A stretch of DNA of 64,000 nt, from positions 3,534,001-3,598,000 of the forward strand of contig NZ_CP051180.1 of assembly GCF_012295575.1 (NCBI RefSeq), in the 5' to 3' direction. The notes beneath the pieces are model-generated. The model ran no database searches. It saw only the letters and a list, made by a program, of their open reading frames with translations, and had not been told where the DNA came from. Within the stretch, counting starts at the first letter, position 1; each line of letters opens with the position of its first letter. The stretch is from Ferrimonas lipolytica. GTDB taxonomy: Bacteria > Pseudomonadota > Gammaproteobacteria > Enterobacterales > Shewanellaceae. Of this stretch, positions 18,057-27,086 are shown in pieces. Position numbers and translations under genes: made by a program.

Positions 18057-19427
18057 TTAGATCACGCGACTGAACTGCTGCTGGCGGGCTTTTTCACGCA
18101 TGTAGCGGTCAAAACACATGCAGATGTTGCGGATCAGCAAGTTGCCGGTAGCGGTAACGCGGATAATATTACCTTCGTGTTGAACCAGTTCGTCGTCGAT
18201 AAATGGCTTAAGCAGCTCAATATCGGTAGCGAAGTATTCATCGAAGTTAATATCCCACTCTTGTTCAATAACGGTTTTATCCATTTCAAAGTGACAGATC
18301 AGCTGTTTGATCACGGCACGGCGGATAAAGTCATCGCGTTCTAGTGAGCAACCTTTGATCAAGGCGGTGCCTTGAGCATCGATAGTGTTGTAGTAGTCTT
18401 TCAGATCTACTGCATTCTGAGCGTAGGCGTTGCCAATGCTCGAGATAGCCGAAGCACCAAGTCCCAGCAGATCCGCATCTGGCTGAGTGGTGTAGCCTTG
18501 GAAGTTACGGTGTAACTTACCGGCGCGTTGCAGCTTAGCGAGTTCATCATCTGGCTTAGCGAAGTGGTCCATACCGATAAATTGGTAGCCATCTTCAGTC
18601 AGGATGTTGATGCTATTTTCTAAGATCTTCAGCTTTTGCATTGGGGTTGGCAGATCTTCGTCGTGGATCTTACGCTGTGCAGCAAAACGATGCGGCAGGT
18701 GAGCGTAGTTAAATACACTTAGACGGTCTGGAGCCAAGGCCTTAATGCGCTCAAGGGTTTCGTTGAAGCTCTCTGGAGTCTGGTGTGGCAGACCGTAGAT
18801 CAGATCGACGTTGGTTGAGCTGAAGCCTTTTTCTTTGGCTGCTTTGAGCAGGTCAAAGATAAATTGTTCGTCCTGCTCGCGGTTAACCGCTTGCTGAACC
18901 TTCTTGTTGAAGTCCTGTACGCCAACAGAGATGCGGTTAAAACCAACCTCTGCCAATACGTCCAGGGTTGAGATCTCAATCTCACGAGGATCAATCTCGA
19001 TTGAGAATTCACCTTCGTCAGCAAAGTTAAATTGCTCTTTTAGCAGGTTGGTCAAACGACGGATCTGCTCTGGGTTTAAGAAGGTAGGTGTACCACCGCC
19101 CCAGTGCATCTGGGTAACGTTGTACTGTTGAAAGTGAGGAGCACGAGCTTTGATTTCACGCTCTAGGTAATCAAGGTACTGATCGGCCTTATGGGCATGA
19201 CGTGTGATGATCTTGTTACAGCCACAGTAGTAACACAGCTTGTGACAGAACGGCACGTGGATGTACAGAGACAGGTTCTGCTTATCTGAGCCGACGATCG
19301 CTTGTGCTAAATCATTCTCGCTAAACTCTTTATGAAACTCTACCGCGGTTGGGTAGGAAGTGTAGCGTGGACCGGAGTAGTTATACTTCTCAATCAACGC
19401 TTGGTTCCAACTGATCTTGTCCTGCAC
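18057..19427 (-). CDS. hemN: Oxygen-independent coproporphyrinogen III oxidase
   Basis: HemN decarboxylates coproporphyrinogen III to protoporphyrinogen IX without oxygen, with a radical SAM mechanism, in anaerobic heme synthesis. The 456-residue product has the cluster motif with Cys61, Cys65, Cys68 and the extra Cys70 (CHKLCYYCGC), and the N-terminal YNYSGPRYTSYPTA segment typical of true HemN. The length matches E. coli HemN (457). The upstream gap contains a single FNR-like half site (ATCAA at 19515-19519) but no full palindrome. It is transcribed alone, ending in its own terminator. Confidence 0.97.
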   Translation of the reverse strand: MQDKISWNQALIEKYNYSGPRYTSYPTAVEFHKEFSENDLAQAIVGSDKQNLSLYIHVPFCHKLCYYCGCNKIITRHAHKADQYLDYLEREIKARAPHFQQYNVTQMHWGGGTPTFLNPEQIRRLTNLLKEQFNFADEGEFSIEIDPREIEISTLDVLAEVGFNRISVGVQDFNKKVQQAVNREQDEQFIFDLLKAAKEKGFSSTNVDLIYGLPHQTPESFNETLERIKALAPDRLSVFNYAHLPHRFAAQRKIHDEDLPTPMQKLKILENSINILTEDGYQFIGMDHFAKPDDELAKLQRAGKLHRNFQGYTTQPDADLLGLGASAISSIGNAYAQNAVDLKDYYNTIDAQGTALIKGCSLERDDFIRRAVIKQLICHFEMDKTVIEQEWDINFDEYFATDIELLKPFIDDELVQHEGNIIRVTATGNLLIRNICMCFDRYMREKARQQQFSRVI

Positions 19428-19558
19428 CTAAGCTCTCCTCTTTCAGGTTGCAGTAATTATGCACCTTTTACGCAATCTCGCCACGTTATGACTGACGGGC
19501 TTTAACAGGATGGGATCAAGCTCAAAAAATCACAAGTGAATGGATTTGTTCAAGATCT

Positions 19559-20026
19559 CTATTTTGAGAGGGACTGTGCGCGCCAACTACTATCCGCCAA
19601 AATAGCTACATCTGTGCTAATTGCAGGACCAAGAACTGCTTGGTGATGCTCCAATTCCATGTCCAGCTTACGGCGCTCCAGCTTAGGCAACGCTTTGCGT
19701 TGTTCTAAGATTGGCTGTGTGCTGATGGCATCATAAAGGGCTTGGAGGTGGGGGAATTGCTGAGCTAATCGCTCAGAGTCGGCCCCGGGCACGGCACGGA
19801 GTAGGTTAACTAACCGCAGCGCCGCTTCTGCTGGCTGGCACTGTTCTGCTAGCGCCGCTTTGGCGATTTGCTGAATCTGCTCTTGCAGGTGCAGCTGTCG
19901 CGCTGCGATTTTGGTACTACGCTGTTGTTGTTGCTGTGCTACTTTGCGCCACAAAATGGCCGCGTATACGGCCAACGCCACCACAATGGCGATAGCCGCA
20001 ACAATTAAACTTCCCTGTACGGACAT
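19559..20026 (-). CDS. DUF2489 family membrane protein
   Basis: This 155-residue protein has one N-terminal transmembrane helix (about 7-27) followed by a Gln-rich helical region. The conserved family block RKALPKLERRKLDMELEHH is seen at about 112-130. It lies between yihI and hemN, the same position as in Shewanella and Vibrio. The function is unknown. It starts 28 bases after the yihI stop and is probably in its transcript. Confidence 0.82.
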   Translation of the reverse strand: MSVQGSLIVAAIAIVVALAVYAAILWRKVAQQQQQRSTKIAARQLHLQEQIQQIAKAALAEQCQPAEAALRLVNLLRAVPGADSERLAQQFPHLQALYDAISTQPILEQRKALPKLERRKLDMELEHHQAVLGPAISTDVAILADSSWRAQSLSK

Positions 20027-20054
20027 GCCTATAATTCCCGTAGACCTTAAACCG

Positions 20055-20591
20055 TTAGTCTTTAAATTGGTCGAGTAGGTCGCTGCCTTGTTCGAATTGC
20101 TCGAATAGGTCGAGTTCGCTATCGGTAGTACTCGATTTTACTGGAGCCGCTGGCTCTTCTGCTGGCAGATCATCGCTGATCCCAAGCTGATCCATCAGCA
20201 CGGCAATGCGCGCTAAGGTGCTGTCTAACCAGAACTGATCCGCTTGGCTTAGCAGTTCACCACCTTCAACCTGATCCAATAACTGGCTCAGACGTGGGCT
20301 CTGCTCAAGTTTGGCGAGCTCTTGCTCTGGCTTCATCGCGGGTTTAACTACAGATGCTTGCGCTGCATCCATAACTAAAGCAATAGGCTTTTTGCTGCCA
20401 TGGCGTGGGTCTTTCTTTTCTACGTTGGCACCAGTAACGGCGGCACGTACTTCAGCGCCGCTGTGGCGACTGCCAGTAGCTTGGCCTTTACCGGCTTTTT
20501 TGCTGAATTTAACATTGGCTTGCTTCTTTTCCCTTGGTGGGCGAGCGGGGCCATTGGTGTTCACTTTGCGAGATCGTTTAGCTCGAGTCAT
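20055..20591 (-). CDS. yihI: Der GTPase-activating protein YihI
   Basis: The 178-residue protein is very basic at its N-terminus (KRSRKVNTNGPARPPREKK) and acidic at its C-terminus. The middle block RLSQLLDQVEGGELLSQADQ matches the YihI family. In E. coli YihI stimulates the GTPase Der (EngA) and so affects 50S ribosome assembly. The conserved linkage to DUF2489 and hemN supports the call. Confidence 0.9.
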   Translation of the reverse strand: MTRAKRSRKVNTNGPARPPREKKQANVKFSKKAGKGQATGSRHSGAEVRAAVTGANVEKKDPRHGSKKPIALVMDAAQASVVKPAMKPEQELAKLEQSPRLSQLLDQVEGGELLSQADQFWLDSTLARIAVLMDQLGISDDLPAEEPAAPVKSSTTDSELDLFEQFEQGSDLLDQFKD

Positions 20592-20628
20592 AGGGTCTGT
20601 CTCCGTTTGGGCGGGCGACTCTACCAGA

Positions 20629-21264
20629 TTATGCTGATTTTTGCAGCAGAATGATGTCGTTGCCGAGGATTTCTAAGCGTAAGTTGTGTTGTTTGGCTAA
20701 ATAACGAAAGGTTGCTTCGCTGAAGAAGCTGACGTGAGTCGGATCGTTCTTATAGTGCCACTGTGCAAACGCGTCCTTATTGCGCACCAGTTTGGTCATT
20801 ATGCCAAGGTAACCACCGGGGCGGATCAAATTGAGTAGCAGATGCCATTCTCGGCGCGGTTGGTAAAAGTGTTCAATGGCCTCGGTGCAGGTAACAAAGT
20901 CATATTGCTGCTTGAGTGGCGAGCGGTCTGGAACGAAATAGGGATCATAGAGGGCCATTTCGTGCCCCGCGTCAGCAAGCATTAGCGATAAGGTTGGGCC
21001 TGGACCACAGCCAAAGTCTAAGCCTTGTTGCTGCAACGGCAGGCGTAGCAGCAGTGGCGCAGCTAAGCGGTTTAAGAATTTGCGGTAGCCTAGATCATCT
21101 GGGTTATTTTGGTGTTGGTCGTAGATCTGCTTTTCTGCTGATGCAGGCAGCAATGCTGCAGGATCGGCAAACACTAACTTACATTGCGGGCATTGAAAGT
21201 AATGGCGGCGTTTATCTTGATGATAGTGTTGCGGATCAATGTGCTGGCACAGCGGGCAGAGCAT
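20629..21264 (-). CDS. Class I SAM-dependent methyltransferase with N-terminal zinc ribbon
   Basis: The protein of about 211 residues opens with CPLC and CPQC, a likely zinc ribbon, followed by a Rossmann methyltransferase domain with GLDFGCGPG as the SAM motif and FVTCTEAIEHF as motif IV-like region. The substrate is unknown. ATG 21264 is chosen because AGGA lies a suitable distance upstream; starts further up at 21270 and 21330 are possible but lack spacing or ribosome sites. It lies 37 bases ahead of yihI on the same strand. Confidence 0.8.
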   Translation of the reverse strand: MLCPLCQHIDPQHYHQDKRRHYFQCPQCKLVFADPAALLPASAEKQIYDQHQNNPDDLGYRKFLNRLAAPLLLRLPLQQQGLDFGCGPGPTLSLMLADAGHEMALYDPYFVPDRSPLKQQYDFVTCTEAIEHFYQPRREWHLLLNLIRPGGYLGIMTKLVRNKDAFAQWHYKNDPTHVSFFSEATFRYLAKQHNLRLEILGNDIILLQKSA

Positions 21265-21475
21265 GGACATTCCTAACATAACGGTGGTTAGGCGAGTATA
21301 TAATACCAATTCCACTAAATCTTTGATCATTGTTGCTGGTTTAAATCACCCCCAAACTGCGTTTACGAGTGCACGGTTAGCGCGACTAGCAGTTGGAGCG
21401 GGTGGTTTGTTTGATGCGATCTGTTCGTCGCAATAACAGCTTAAATACGTAATGGAATTGGCACCAGCAGGAAAT

Positions 21476-21504
21476 AAAAAAGGCGACAGATTGCTCTGTC
21501 GCCT
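21476..21504 (-). terminator. Terminator of the CsrB-type RNA
   Basis: A 10-bp stem AGGCGACAGA / TCTGTCGCCT (21481-21504) with a four-base loop, followed on the minus strand by a T run. Confidence 0.9.
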
Positions 21505-21885
21505 ATTGGTGTCAGCTGACACCCCTCCAATTTATTATCCGAGCATCCTTACCCGCGAAGAGACGTTCCCAGTCTAGTCCATTTATTGAATTGAGCTTCC
21601 GTGCAATAAATGTTGTTTTTGGTCAATCCTGACACTTTCTTATTCATCCTTGATGGATGTCTTCCTTTACTACTCAGCCAATCCGGCGAGCTCGTCATCC
21701 TGACGATTATGAGTAACACTTCCGTGTTGTCCCAGTCCGTTGGGGGCAGATCTTACGATCTGGTCTAACTCCTGACAGGTCGGTTGCCGTGCTCACATCC
21801 TGTGTGCCTGTGCTTTCGCAGCAGTGGTACCAACTCTTGTTGGAGCTCACTTTACCTGCTTTGACTTAGATCGCAACTTTTTTTG
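21476..21885 (-). ncRNA. csrB: CsrB/CsrC-type regulatory RNA
   Basis: The minus strand carries 16 GGA triplets within about 300 bases and no ORF. Many sit in small hairpin loops, for example GTCAGGATTGAC, CGTCAGGATGACG, GCCGGATTGGC and ACACGGAAGTGT. This is the hallmark of CsrB-family RNAs, which bind and sequester many CsrA (RsmA) dimers and so control carbon storage, motility and biofilm genes. It ends in a strong terminator at 21476-21504. The 5' end is not exact; a first hairpin CCAAC/GTTGG lies at about 21830-21843. A TGTAAG box for the GacA/UvrY response regulator lies further upstream. No csrA is in the window. CsrB versus CsrC cannot be told apart by sequence alone. Confidence 0.87.
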
Positions 21886-21999
21886 CAGGGTGATTTGTGT
21901 CACGTGCGAGTGTCATTTTTCTAAGTCACTAAAAAAGTTAAATTAATGCTCAAATGTTAACAAATAAAAGGGGGAAACCCTTAACTTGTTAATGGTCAA

Positions 22000-22012
22000 T
22001 GTCTTACATGAT
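22000..22012 (-). promoter_or_regulatory. Possible GacA/UvrY activator half site for the CsrB-type RNA
   Basis: TGTAAG on the minus strand (22003-22008) matches half of the TGTAAG-N6-CTTACA box found ahead of GacA-dependent csr/rsm RNA genes. It lies about 120 bases upstream of the estimated RNA start. The second half is poor. Confidence 0.4.
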
Positions 22013-22157
22013 TTTTGGGTTGATATTTAGGCTAAATGGGAGGCCGACTGCGATTCATTGCTATTTTGACCAAAATAGCTAACCACATTTAGTGCTTACC
22101 ACTATTGGGGAGCAAAAGTGTCTCGTTTCTCCACCTGACTGGAGTAAGGATATTCTA

Positions 22158-22211
22158 ATGAAATTACGGTTGAGTGGCTTTGTTGTTACTTGGTTAGCGA
22201 TCGATGGATAG
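22158..22211 (+). other. Possible 17-codon leader or broken small membrane protein
   Basis: ATG 22158 follows GGAGTAAGGA and opens a 17-codon hydrophobic reading frame ending in TAG (22209-22211). The same frame continues without further stop to TGA at 22296-22298, giving 46 codons with one amber codon and a second hydrophobic segment. It may be a leader peptide, a small membrane protein broken by one stop, or chance. The frame ends inside the terminator hairpin of the convergent cytochrome gene. Apart from this and the CsrB-type RNA, I see nothing in 21265-22283. Confidence 0.25.
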
Positions 22212-22283
22212 TCGAGATTGATGGGGTTACTGTCATTGATCGCAAGCGTAGTTCTGCAAACTAAATTAGCGCTACAGCAAACT

Positions 22284-22308
22284 AAAAAGGGAGCCTGAGG
22301 CTCCCTTT
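22284..22308 (-). terminator. Terminator after the cytochrome c4 gene
   Basis: Stem AAAGGGAGCC / GGCTCCCTTT (22286-22308) with T-rich flank on the minus strand, 20 bases after the stop codon. The other side is also T-rich, so it may work both ways. Confidence 0.82.
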
Positions 22309-22327
22309 GTTATTGTTAAGCAAAACG

Positions 22328-22954
22328 CTATTGGGCGTTGAGGTAATGAGACAAGGCGTTGATGTCATCGTCACTGAGACGTTTGCTGATGTCGCTCATC
22401 ATACCGTTCATGTCGTTATTACGAGCACCACTGCGGAACTTCTCAAGTTGAGCTTTGAGGTATGAAGTGTGTTGTCCAGCTAGTGATGGATAACCTGCTA
22501 GTTGCATACCTTGGCCAGTGACGCCGTGGCAGGCAACACAGGCGGTAACCTGACGCTCTGGATCGCCACCTAAGTAGAGTTTCTCGCCAGCGGCAATTAA
22601 TTCAGCGTCATCGCTGTTGCCGGCACTGGTTAGTTGGCCTGCGTAGTAGGCCGCAACGTCAGCCATATCTTGCTCGGTTGCAAGCATCATCGCCATTGGG
22701 CTCATTACCGGATCATTGCGACCCTCTTTACCACCGCTGGTGGCCGCTTTTTTTAGATCGATAAGTTGTTTTAGCAGGTACCCTTCATGCTGTCCTGCAA
22801 GTTTCGGATAGAGGTCGATCGGGCTGTTGCCGTCGGCACCGTGACAGGCCGTACAGGTTGCAACTTTGGCTTTGCCAGCTTCGGCGTCACCAGCGGCTAA
22901 GGCTGGGGTGGAGATTGCCGCTACTGCGGCCAGAACTACTGCAAACTTTTTCAT
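22328..22954 (-). CDS. Diheme cytochrome c4
   Basis: The 208-residue exported protein has a signal peptide (about 1-21, ending ALA) and two class I cytochrome c domains. Heme sites are CTACHG in the first half and CVACHG in the second, with the distal Met ligands probably in VMSPMA and NGMMSD. Cytochrome c4 is a periplasmic electron carrier that passes electrons towards terminal oxidases. ATG 22954 is chosen over an upstream start at 23035 because it begins the signal peptide. It is divergent from engB, as in Shewanella, and the gap holds a 12-bp inverted repeat. Confidence 0.92.
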   Translation of the reverse strand: MKKFAVVLAAVAAISTPALAAGDAEAGKAKVATCTACHGADGNSPIDLYPKLAGQHEGYLLKQLIDLKKAATSGGKEGRNDPVMSPMAMMLATEQDMADVAAYYAGQLTSAGNSDDAELIAAGEKLYLGGDPERQVTACVACHGVTGQGMQLAGYPSLAGQHTSYLKAQLEKFRSGARNNDMNGMMSDISKRLSDDDINALSHYLNAQ

Positions 22955-23054
22955 AACGTTCCAACTTGTATTATCGCGAGCGATTTGATTCCCTGCTGCA
23001 TCGCTCGCCTGATAAACTAGAGGGAGCATGCGCATCGCATTTTACACAAATTTA

Positions 23055-23116
23055 GATCCAGATCGAATAGCTACTTAATTCTGTGACTTAAAACGGAATG
23101 GCGGTCGATCTGGATC
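23055..23116. repeat. 12-bp inverted repeat between cytochrome c4 and engB
   Basis: GATCCAGATCGA (23055-23066) and its exact complement TCGATCTGGATC (23105-23116) are 38 bases apart. Each arm has a GATC-NN-GATC-like core that faintly resembles a CRP core. It may be a paired operator for the divergent genes or form a hairpin in the engB leader. Confidence 0.6.
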
Positions 23117-23129
23117 AATGGAGAACACA

Positions 23130-23765
23130 GTGACTGATCAAATTGTTGATTTTCGTCGGGCCAGTTTTGTAACTAGTGCCCCAGACATTACCCACCTACC
23201 TGAAGATGTGGGTATGGAGATCGCGTTTGCCGGTCGCTCTAATGCTGGCAAGTCCAGTGCCCTTAATACCTTGACCGATCACAAAGGTCTGGCACACACC
23301 AGTAAAACCCCAGGTCGTACTCAGCTGATCAACGTGTTTCGCTTAGACGATGAACGTCGCCTAATCGATCTGCCGGGCTATGGTTTTGCCAAGGTTCCGC
23401 TAGAGATGAAACTGCAGTGGCAAGAGAAGCTCGCTCAGTACCTTGAAGAGCGTCAGTGCTTACGTGGTTTAGTGGTGATGATGGACGTACGTCACCCATT
23501 GAAAGATCTCGATTCAAATATGATTGCTTGGGGGGTTGCTGCTGAAATGCCGGTACTGGTACTGCTAACTAAAGCAGACAAATTAAAACAGGCAGAGAAG
23601 AACAAGGTCTTAAGAAAGGTAAAAGAAAACCTGTCTGAGCTTGGCGGTGAGATCACCATTCAGCTGTTCTCTTCGTTGAAGGGTACCGGTCGCGAGCCTG
23701 CTCTGCGAGTACTTAATGGTTGGTTCCAGCGTCACAGTGATATTGAAGCTGGATTGTCTGAGTAG
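23130..23765 (+). CDS. engB: Ribosome-biogenesis GTPase EngB (YihA/YsxC)
   Basis: This 211-residue TRAFAC-class GTPase is needed for late 50S assembly. The P-loop is GRSNAGKSS, switch I TPGRTQ, G3 DLPG and G4 TKAD, all intact. GTG 23130 gives the N-terminus [19 protein letters not shown], which aligns with E. coli YihA, and has GGAG seven bases upstream; an ATG four codons earlier overlaps that site and is less likely. In E. coli engB also lies beside spf and polA. No plus-strand terminator is obvious after it. Confidence 0.96.
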   Translation: MTDQIVDFRRASFVTSAPDITHLPEDVGMEIAFAGRSNAGKSSALNTLTDHKGLAHTSKTPGRTQLINVFRLDDERRLIDLPGYGFAKVPLEMKLQWQEKLAQYLEERQCLRGLVVMMDVRHPLKDLDSNMIAWGVAAEMPVLVLLTKADKLKQAEKNKVLRKVKENLSELGGEITIQLFSSLKGTGREPALRVLNGWFQRHSDIEAGLSE

Positions 23766-23776
23766 CGAAAAAAGAC

Positions 23777-23886
23777 AAAAAAAACCGGTGTTGAGAAGGC
23801 TCAACACCGGAACATTAAAAGCTAATTTGGGGAGAAGCTTTTTAAAAAACGATAACAATATCAACTAACCCATTGGGCGACTTGAC
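23777..23886 (-). ncRNA. Candidate small RNA between spf and engB
   Basis: A minus-strand transcription unit of about 110 bases with no ORF. It has a near-consensus promoter (23893-23921) and ends in a perfect 11-bp stem CCGGTGTTGAG / CTCAACACCGG (23785-23810) followed by eight T. Spot 42 ends in its own terminator at about 24013, so this signal is not needed for it, and engB lies on the other strand. The unit therefore looks like an independent small RNA. In some Vibrionaceae a second RNA lies downstream of spf, which is a possible parallel. The target is unknown. Confidence 0.6.
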
Positions 23887-23892
23887 GTGTTA

Positions 23893-23921
23893 ACTATAGC
23901 GCAACATTTAGCCGAGTTAAA
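23893..23921 (-). promoter_or_regulatory. Promoter of the candidate small RNA
   Basis: On the minus strand TTTAAC (23916-23921), a 17-base spacer and TATAGT (23893-23898) fit a sigma-70 promoter. The start should fall at about 23886-23888. Confidence 0.6.
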
Positions 23922-24012
23922 GTTTTTGCTCTAAATTTTTGAGTGCACTGTATTGGTCTGAAAAATCGTTATTTAAACTTACTAACGACTTCCTTTGGTG
24001 AATTTTAGAGTC

Positions 24013-24164
24013 AAAAAAACCCCAGTCTTCAAAGAAGACTGAGGTGCCAATTCTGGCGACTGACCCAAGGGGTCAATCAAAAACAGGTTTGAAAGATTAA
24101 CCGAAGTTCATTACACCGAAGTGCAATTTGTTCAGCAATAGAACATCTTACCTCTGTACCCTAC
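24013..24164 (-). ncRNA. spf: Spot 42 RNA
   Basis: The minus strand starting at 24164 reads GTAGGGTACAGAGGTAAGAT, identical to the 5' end of E. coli Spot 42, and lies between polA and engB as in E. coli. Spot 42 is an Hfq-dependent RNA that represses catabolic genes; in E. coli its own gene is repressed by cAMP-CRP. It ends in a terminator stem with AGTCTTC / GAAGACT (24020-24043) and seven T. The RNA is about 150 bases, longer than the 109 of E. coli, because the middle part is expanded. An imperfect CRP-like GTGA-N6-TTTAC element lies about 40 bases upstream. Confidence 0.93.
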
Positions 24165-24255
24165 CCCCGAAGCTTAACCAAGCCTGTTGTTGAGGGTAAA
24201 GCGCTTTCACTAGCAACTGAATAAATCTGCGGTTTGGGTCGCAAAGTGCTCACTG

Positions 24256-27006
24256 TTAGTGAGCTTCGTCCCAGTTGTCGCCTAGGCCCGCTTCTGCGAT
24301 CAGTGGGACTGCTAATTCCGCCGCTGATTCCATCAACTTAACCAAATGAGCTTGGTGTTTTTCAATCACACCCTCTTCAATCTCGAACACCAATTCATCG
24401 TGTACCTGCATCAATAGCTTAATCTCAGCGGGTTCTTGGTTGTTGATGTATTGGTGTACTAGCAACATCGCTTTTTTGATGATATCAGCCGCGGTTCCTT
24501 GCATTGGCGCGTTGATGGCTGTCCGCTCGGCTGCCTGTTGGCGCATCTTGTTGCGGGCGTTGATCTCAGGCAGATGCAAGCGACGGCCAAACAGGGTTTC
24601 AACAAACTGCTGATCGTGTGCTTGGGCACGGGTGTCATCCATGTATTTCAGTACCCCAGGGTAGCGATCGAAGTATTTATCGATGTACTCCTGCGCTTCA
24701 TAACGTGGAATATTCAATTCTTTGGCTAAACCAAAGGCGGACATGCCATAGATCAAACCAAAGTTAACCGCTTTGGCCTTGCGACGCATATCTGTGGTTA
24801 CGTCATCAAATTCGACATCAAACACTTCAGCAGCAGTGGCGCGATGGATATCTTTGCCATGAGCAAAGGCATCCAACAGCCCTTTGTCTGCAGAGAGATG
24901 GGCCATGATCCGCAGTTCGATTTGAGAGTAATCGATAGCCAGTAGCTTATAGCCTGCTGGGGCAATAAAAGCTTGCCGAATACGGCGTCCTTCTTCGGTA
25001 CGGATTGGAATGTTCTGCAGGTTTGGGTTTGAACTCGAAAGCCTGCCGGTGGCAGTTACCGCTTGATGATAACTGGTGTGGATCCGTCCCGCAGCAGTGA
25101 TCAGCTCAGGTAACTTATCGGTATAAGTGTTTTTCAGCTTGGCCAGTGAGCGATGTTCCAATAGCAGTTTGGGCAGTGGGTAATCCAGCGCTAACTCCTG
25201 CAGCACCTCTTCTGCGGTAGAGGGGGCTCCCTTAGGGGTTTTCTTTAGTACTGGGTACTCGAGCTTTTCAAACAGAATGGTTTGCAATTGCTTGGTCGAG
25301 GCCAGATTAAAGACTTCACCGGCAATGTTATGGGCTTCGGCTTCAAGCTCATTTAAACGCATCGCAATGGTGCTGCTTTGTTGATGGAGCATATCGCCAT
25401 CAACCATAACCCCATTACGTTCCATCGTTGACATGGCAGTAACTAGTGGCAGCTCAATCTCATTAAATACCGCTTCACAGCTTGGCACACTGGCCAGCAG
25501 TGGTTGCAGGGTTTGGTGGAGACGTAGGGTGATGTCAGCGTCTTCTGCAGCATAAGGCGCCGCTTGTTCCAGCTCGATCTGGTTGAAGGTTTTCTGTTTA
25601 ACCCCTTTACCGGCTATCTCTTCAAACTTGATGGTCTTATGGCCGAGGTACTTCAGCGCCAAGTCATCCATGTTGTGTTTACCGGCGGTGGAGTTGTAGC
25701 AGTAACTCTCCAACATGGTATCGAAGGCAACGCCGCGTAGGGTGATGCCATAATTGGCCAGTACTGACATATCGTACTTTAAGTTTTGGCCAATCTTTTT
25801 CGGAGAGTCATCCTCCAGCAGCGGCTTGAGCTTAGCTAAAGTGGCGTCGAAATCTAGTTGTACTGGGGCGCCGTCATAATCGTGGGCCAATGGCAGGTAA
25901 GCTGCTTCACCGGCTTTTACCGAAAATGATAAACCAACCAGTTTGGCTGCCATGTAGTCGATGCTGGTGGTTTCGGTATCAACGGCGTACAGCTCGGCGT
26001 CTGTCAGTTTGGCTATCCACTGATCTAGCTGAGCTTCGGTCAAAATGGTTTGATAGTCGACCTCGATCGCTTCAACCGTTGCCACTTCACCGGTTTGCAC
26101 ATCCACTTTGGTAGCAGCAGGTGCCGCCGCACCGTTATCGAGCACTTCAGCTAATAAGCGACGGAACTCCATCTGACCATACAGTTTGGCCAGTTCATCA
26201 TTGTTGGCCGCTTTGATATCAAGATCATTGGGGCCCTGTTCGAGCTCAACGTCAATCTTAATGGTGGCTAATTGGTAAGATAGGAATGCCGCATCTTTGT
26301 GCTCAGCCAGCTTTTTAGGCATGGTTTTGCTGCCCCGGAAACCTAGTGGTACCACAGCATCAATGTCTTGATAGATCTGCTCTAAGCTGCCGATCCCTTG
26401 CAACATTGCCAAGGCGGTTTTCTCACCGACACCGGGTAAGCCCGGGATATTGTCGACTTTGTCGCCCATCATCGCCAACAGATCGATGATTAGATCGGGG
26501 CCGACACCAAACTTCTCTACCACACCAGCTGGATCGAGCACGGTGTCGGTCATGGTATTGACCAAAGTGATCTTATCGGTCACCAGCTGAGCCATGTCCT
26601 TATCGCCAGTGCTGATCAATACGTCGTAGCCAGCGGCTTCCCCTTGGCGCGCCAAGGTACCAATAACGTCATCGGCTTCGACGCCAGAGTGAACAATCAT
26701 CGGCAGCCCCATGGCGTCGATAATGGCGTGCAGCGGTGCGATTTGGCTGCGCAAATCGTCAGGCATCGGTGGACGCTGAGCCTTGTAGTCGCTGTACATC
26801 TCATCGCGAAAGGTTTTGCCTTTGGCGTCAAACACGACCGCCATATGAGTAGGCTTATATTGGCGCACTAAGCTGCGCAACATGTTTACCACGCCATAAA
26901 CCGCTCCAGTCGGCTCTCCTGCTGAGTTGGTTAGGTGTGGTGGCGCATGGAAGGCGCGGTATAAATAGGAGGAGCCATCGACGAGGATCAGGGGTTGGTC
27001 GGACAT
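24256..27006 (-). CDS. polA: DNA polymerase I
   Basis: The 916-residue enzyme fills gaps and removes RNA primers in replication and repair. The N-terminal 5'-3' exonuclease domain (about 1-290) has [13 protein letters not shown] and [10 protein letters not shown]. The 3'-5' proofreading domain (about 325-520) has [11 protein letters not shown] with its acidic residues, so it should be active. The polymerase domain (about 525-916) has motif A DYSQIELR, motif [15 protein letters not shown] and motif [10 protein letters not shown]. The length is close to E. coli (928). It is transcribed alone. Confidence 0.98.
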   Translation of the reverse strand: MSDQPLILVDGSSYLYRAFHAPPHLTNSAGEPTGAVYGVVNMLRSLVRQYKPTHMAVVFDAKGKTFRDEMYSDYKAQRPPMPDDLRSQIAPLHAIIDAMGLPMIVHSGVEADDVIGTLARQGEAAGYDVLISTGDKDMAQLVTDKITLVNTMTDTVLDPAGVVEKFGVGPDLIIDLLAMMGDKVDNIPGLPGVGEKTALAMLQGIGSLEQIYQDIDAVVPLGFRGSKTMPKKLAEHKDAAFLSYQLATIKIDVELEQGPNDLDIKAANNDELAKLYGQMEFRRLLAEVLDNGAAAPAATKVDVQTGEVATVEAIEVDYQTILTEAQLDQWIAKLTDAELYAVDTETTSIDYMAAKLVGLSFSVKAGEAAYLPLAHDYDGAPVQLDFDATLAKLKPLLEDDSPKKIGQNLKYDMSVLANYGITLRGVAFDTMLESYCYNSTAGKHNMDDLALKYLGHKTIKFEEIAGKGVKQKTFNQIELEQAAPYAAEDADITLRLHQTLQPLLASVPSCEAVFNEIELPLVTAMSTMERNGVMVDGDMLHQQSSTIAMRLNELEAEAHNIAGEVFNLASTKQLQTILFEKLEYPVLKKTPKGAPSTAEEVLQELALDYPLPKLLLEHRSLAKLKNTYTDKLPELITAAGRIHTSYHQAVTATGRLSSSNPNLQNIPIRTEEGRRIRQAFIAPAGYKLLAIDYSQIELRIMAHLSADKGLLDAFAHGKDIHRATAAEVFDVEFDDVTTDMRRKAKAVNFGLIYGMSAFGLAKELNIPRYEAQEYIDKYFDRYPGVLKYMDDTRAQAHDQQFVETLFGRRLHLPEINARNKMRQQAAERTAINAPMQGTAADIIKKAMLLVHQYINNQEPAEIKLLMQVHDELVFEIEEGVIEKHQAHLVKLMESAAELAVPLIAEAGLGDNWDEAH

Positions 27007-27086
27007 GGTCAGGACTGAGTTATTGAGTAAAGGACTAGGATGCCACGACCATCACTTCCAAGCCAGTGATTGAATTGGTGAAAATC

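Noticed and set aside
19505-19520. FNR site upstream of hemN
   Set aside because: Only one half (ATCAA) fits; the other half is CAGGA. Not strong enough to list as a feature.
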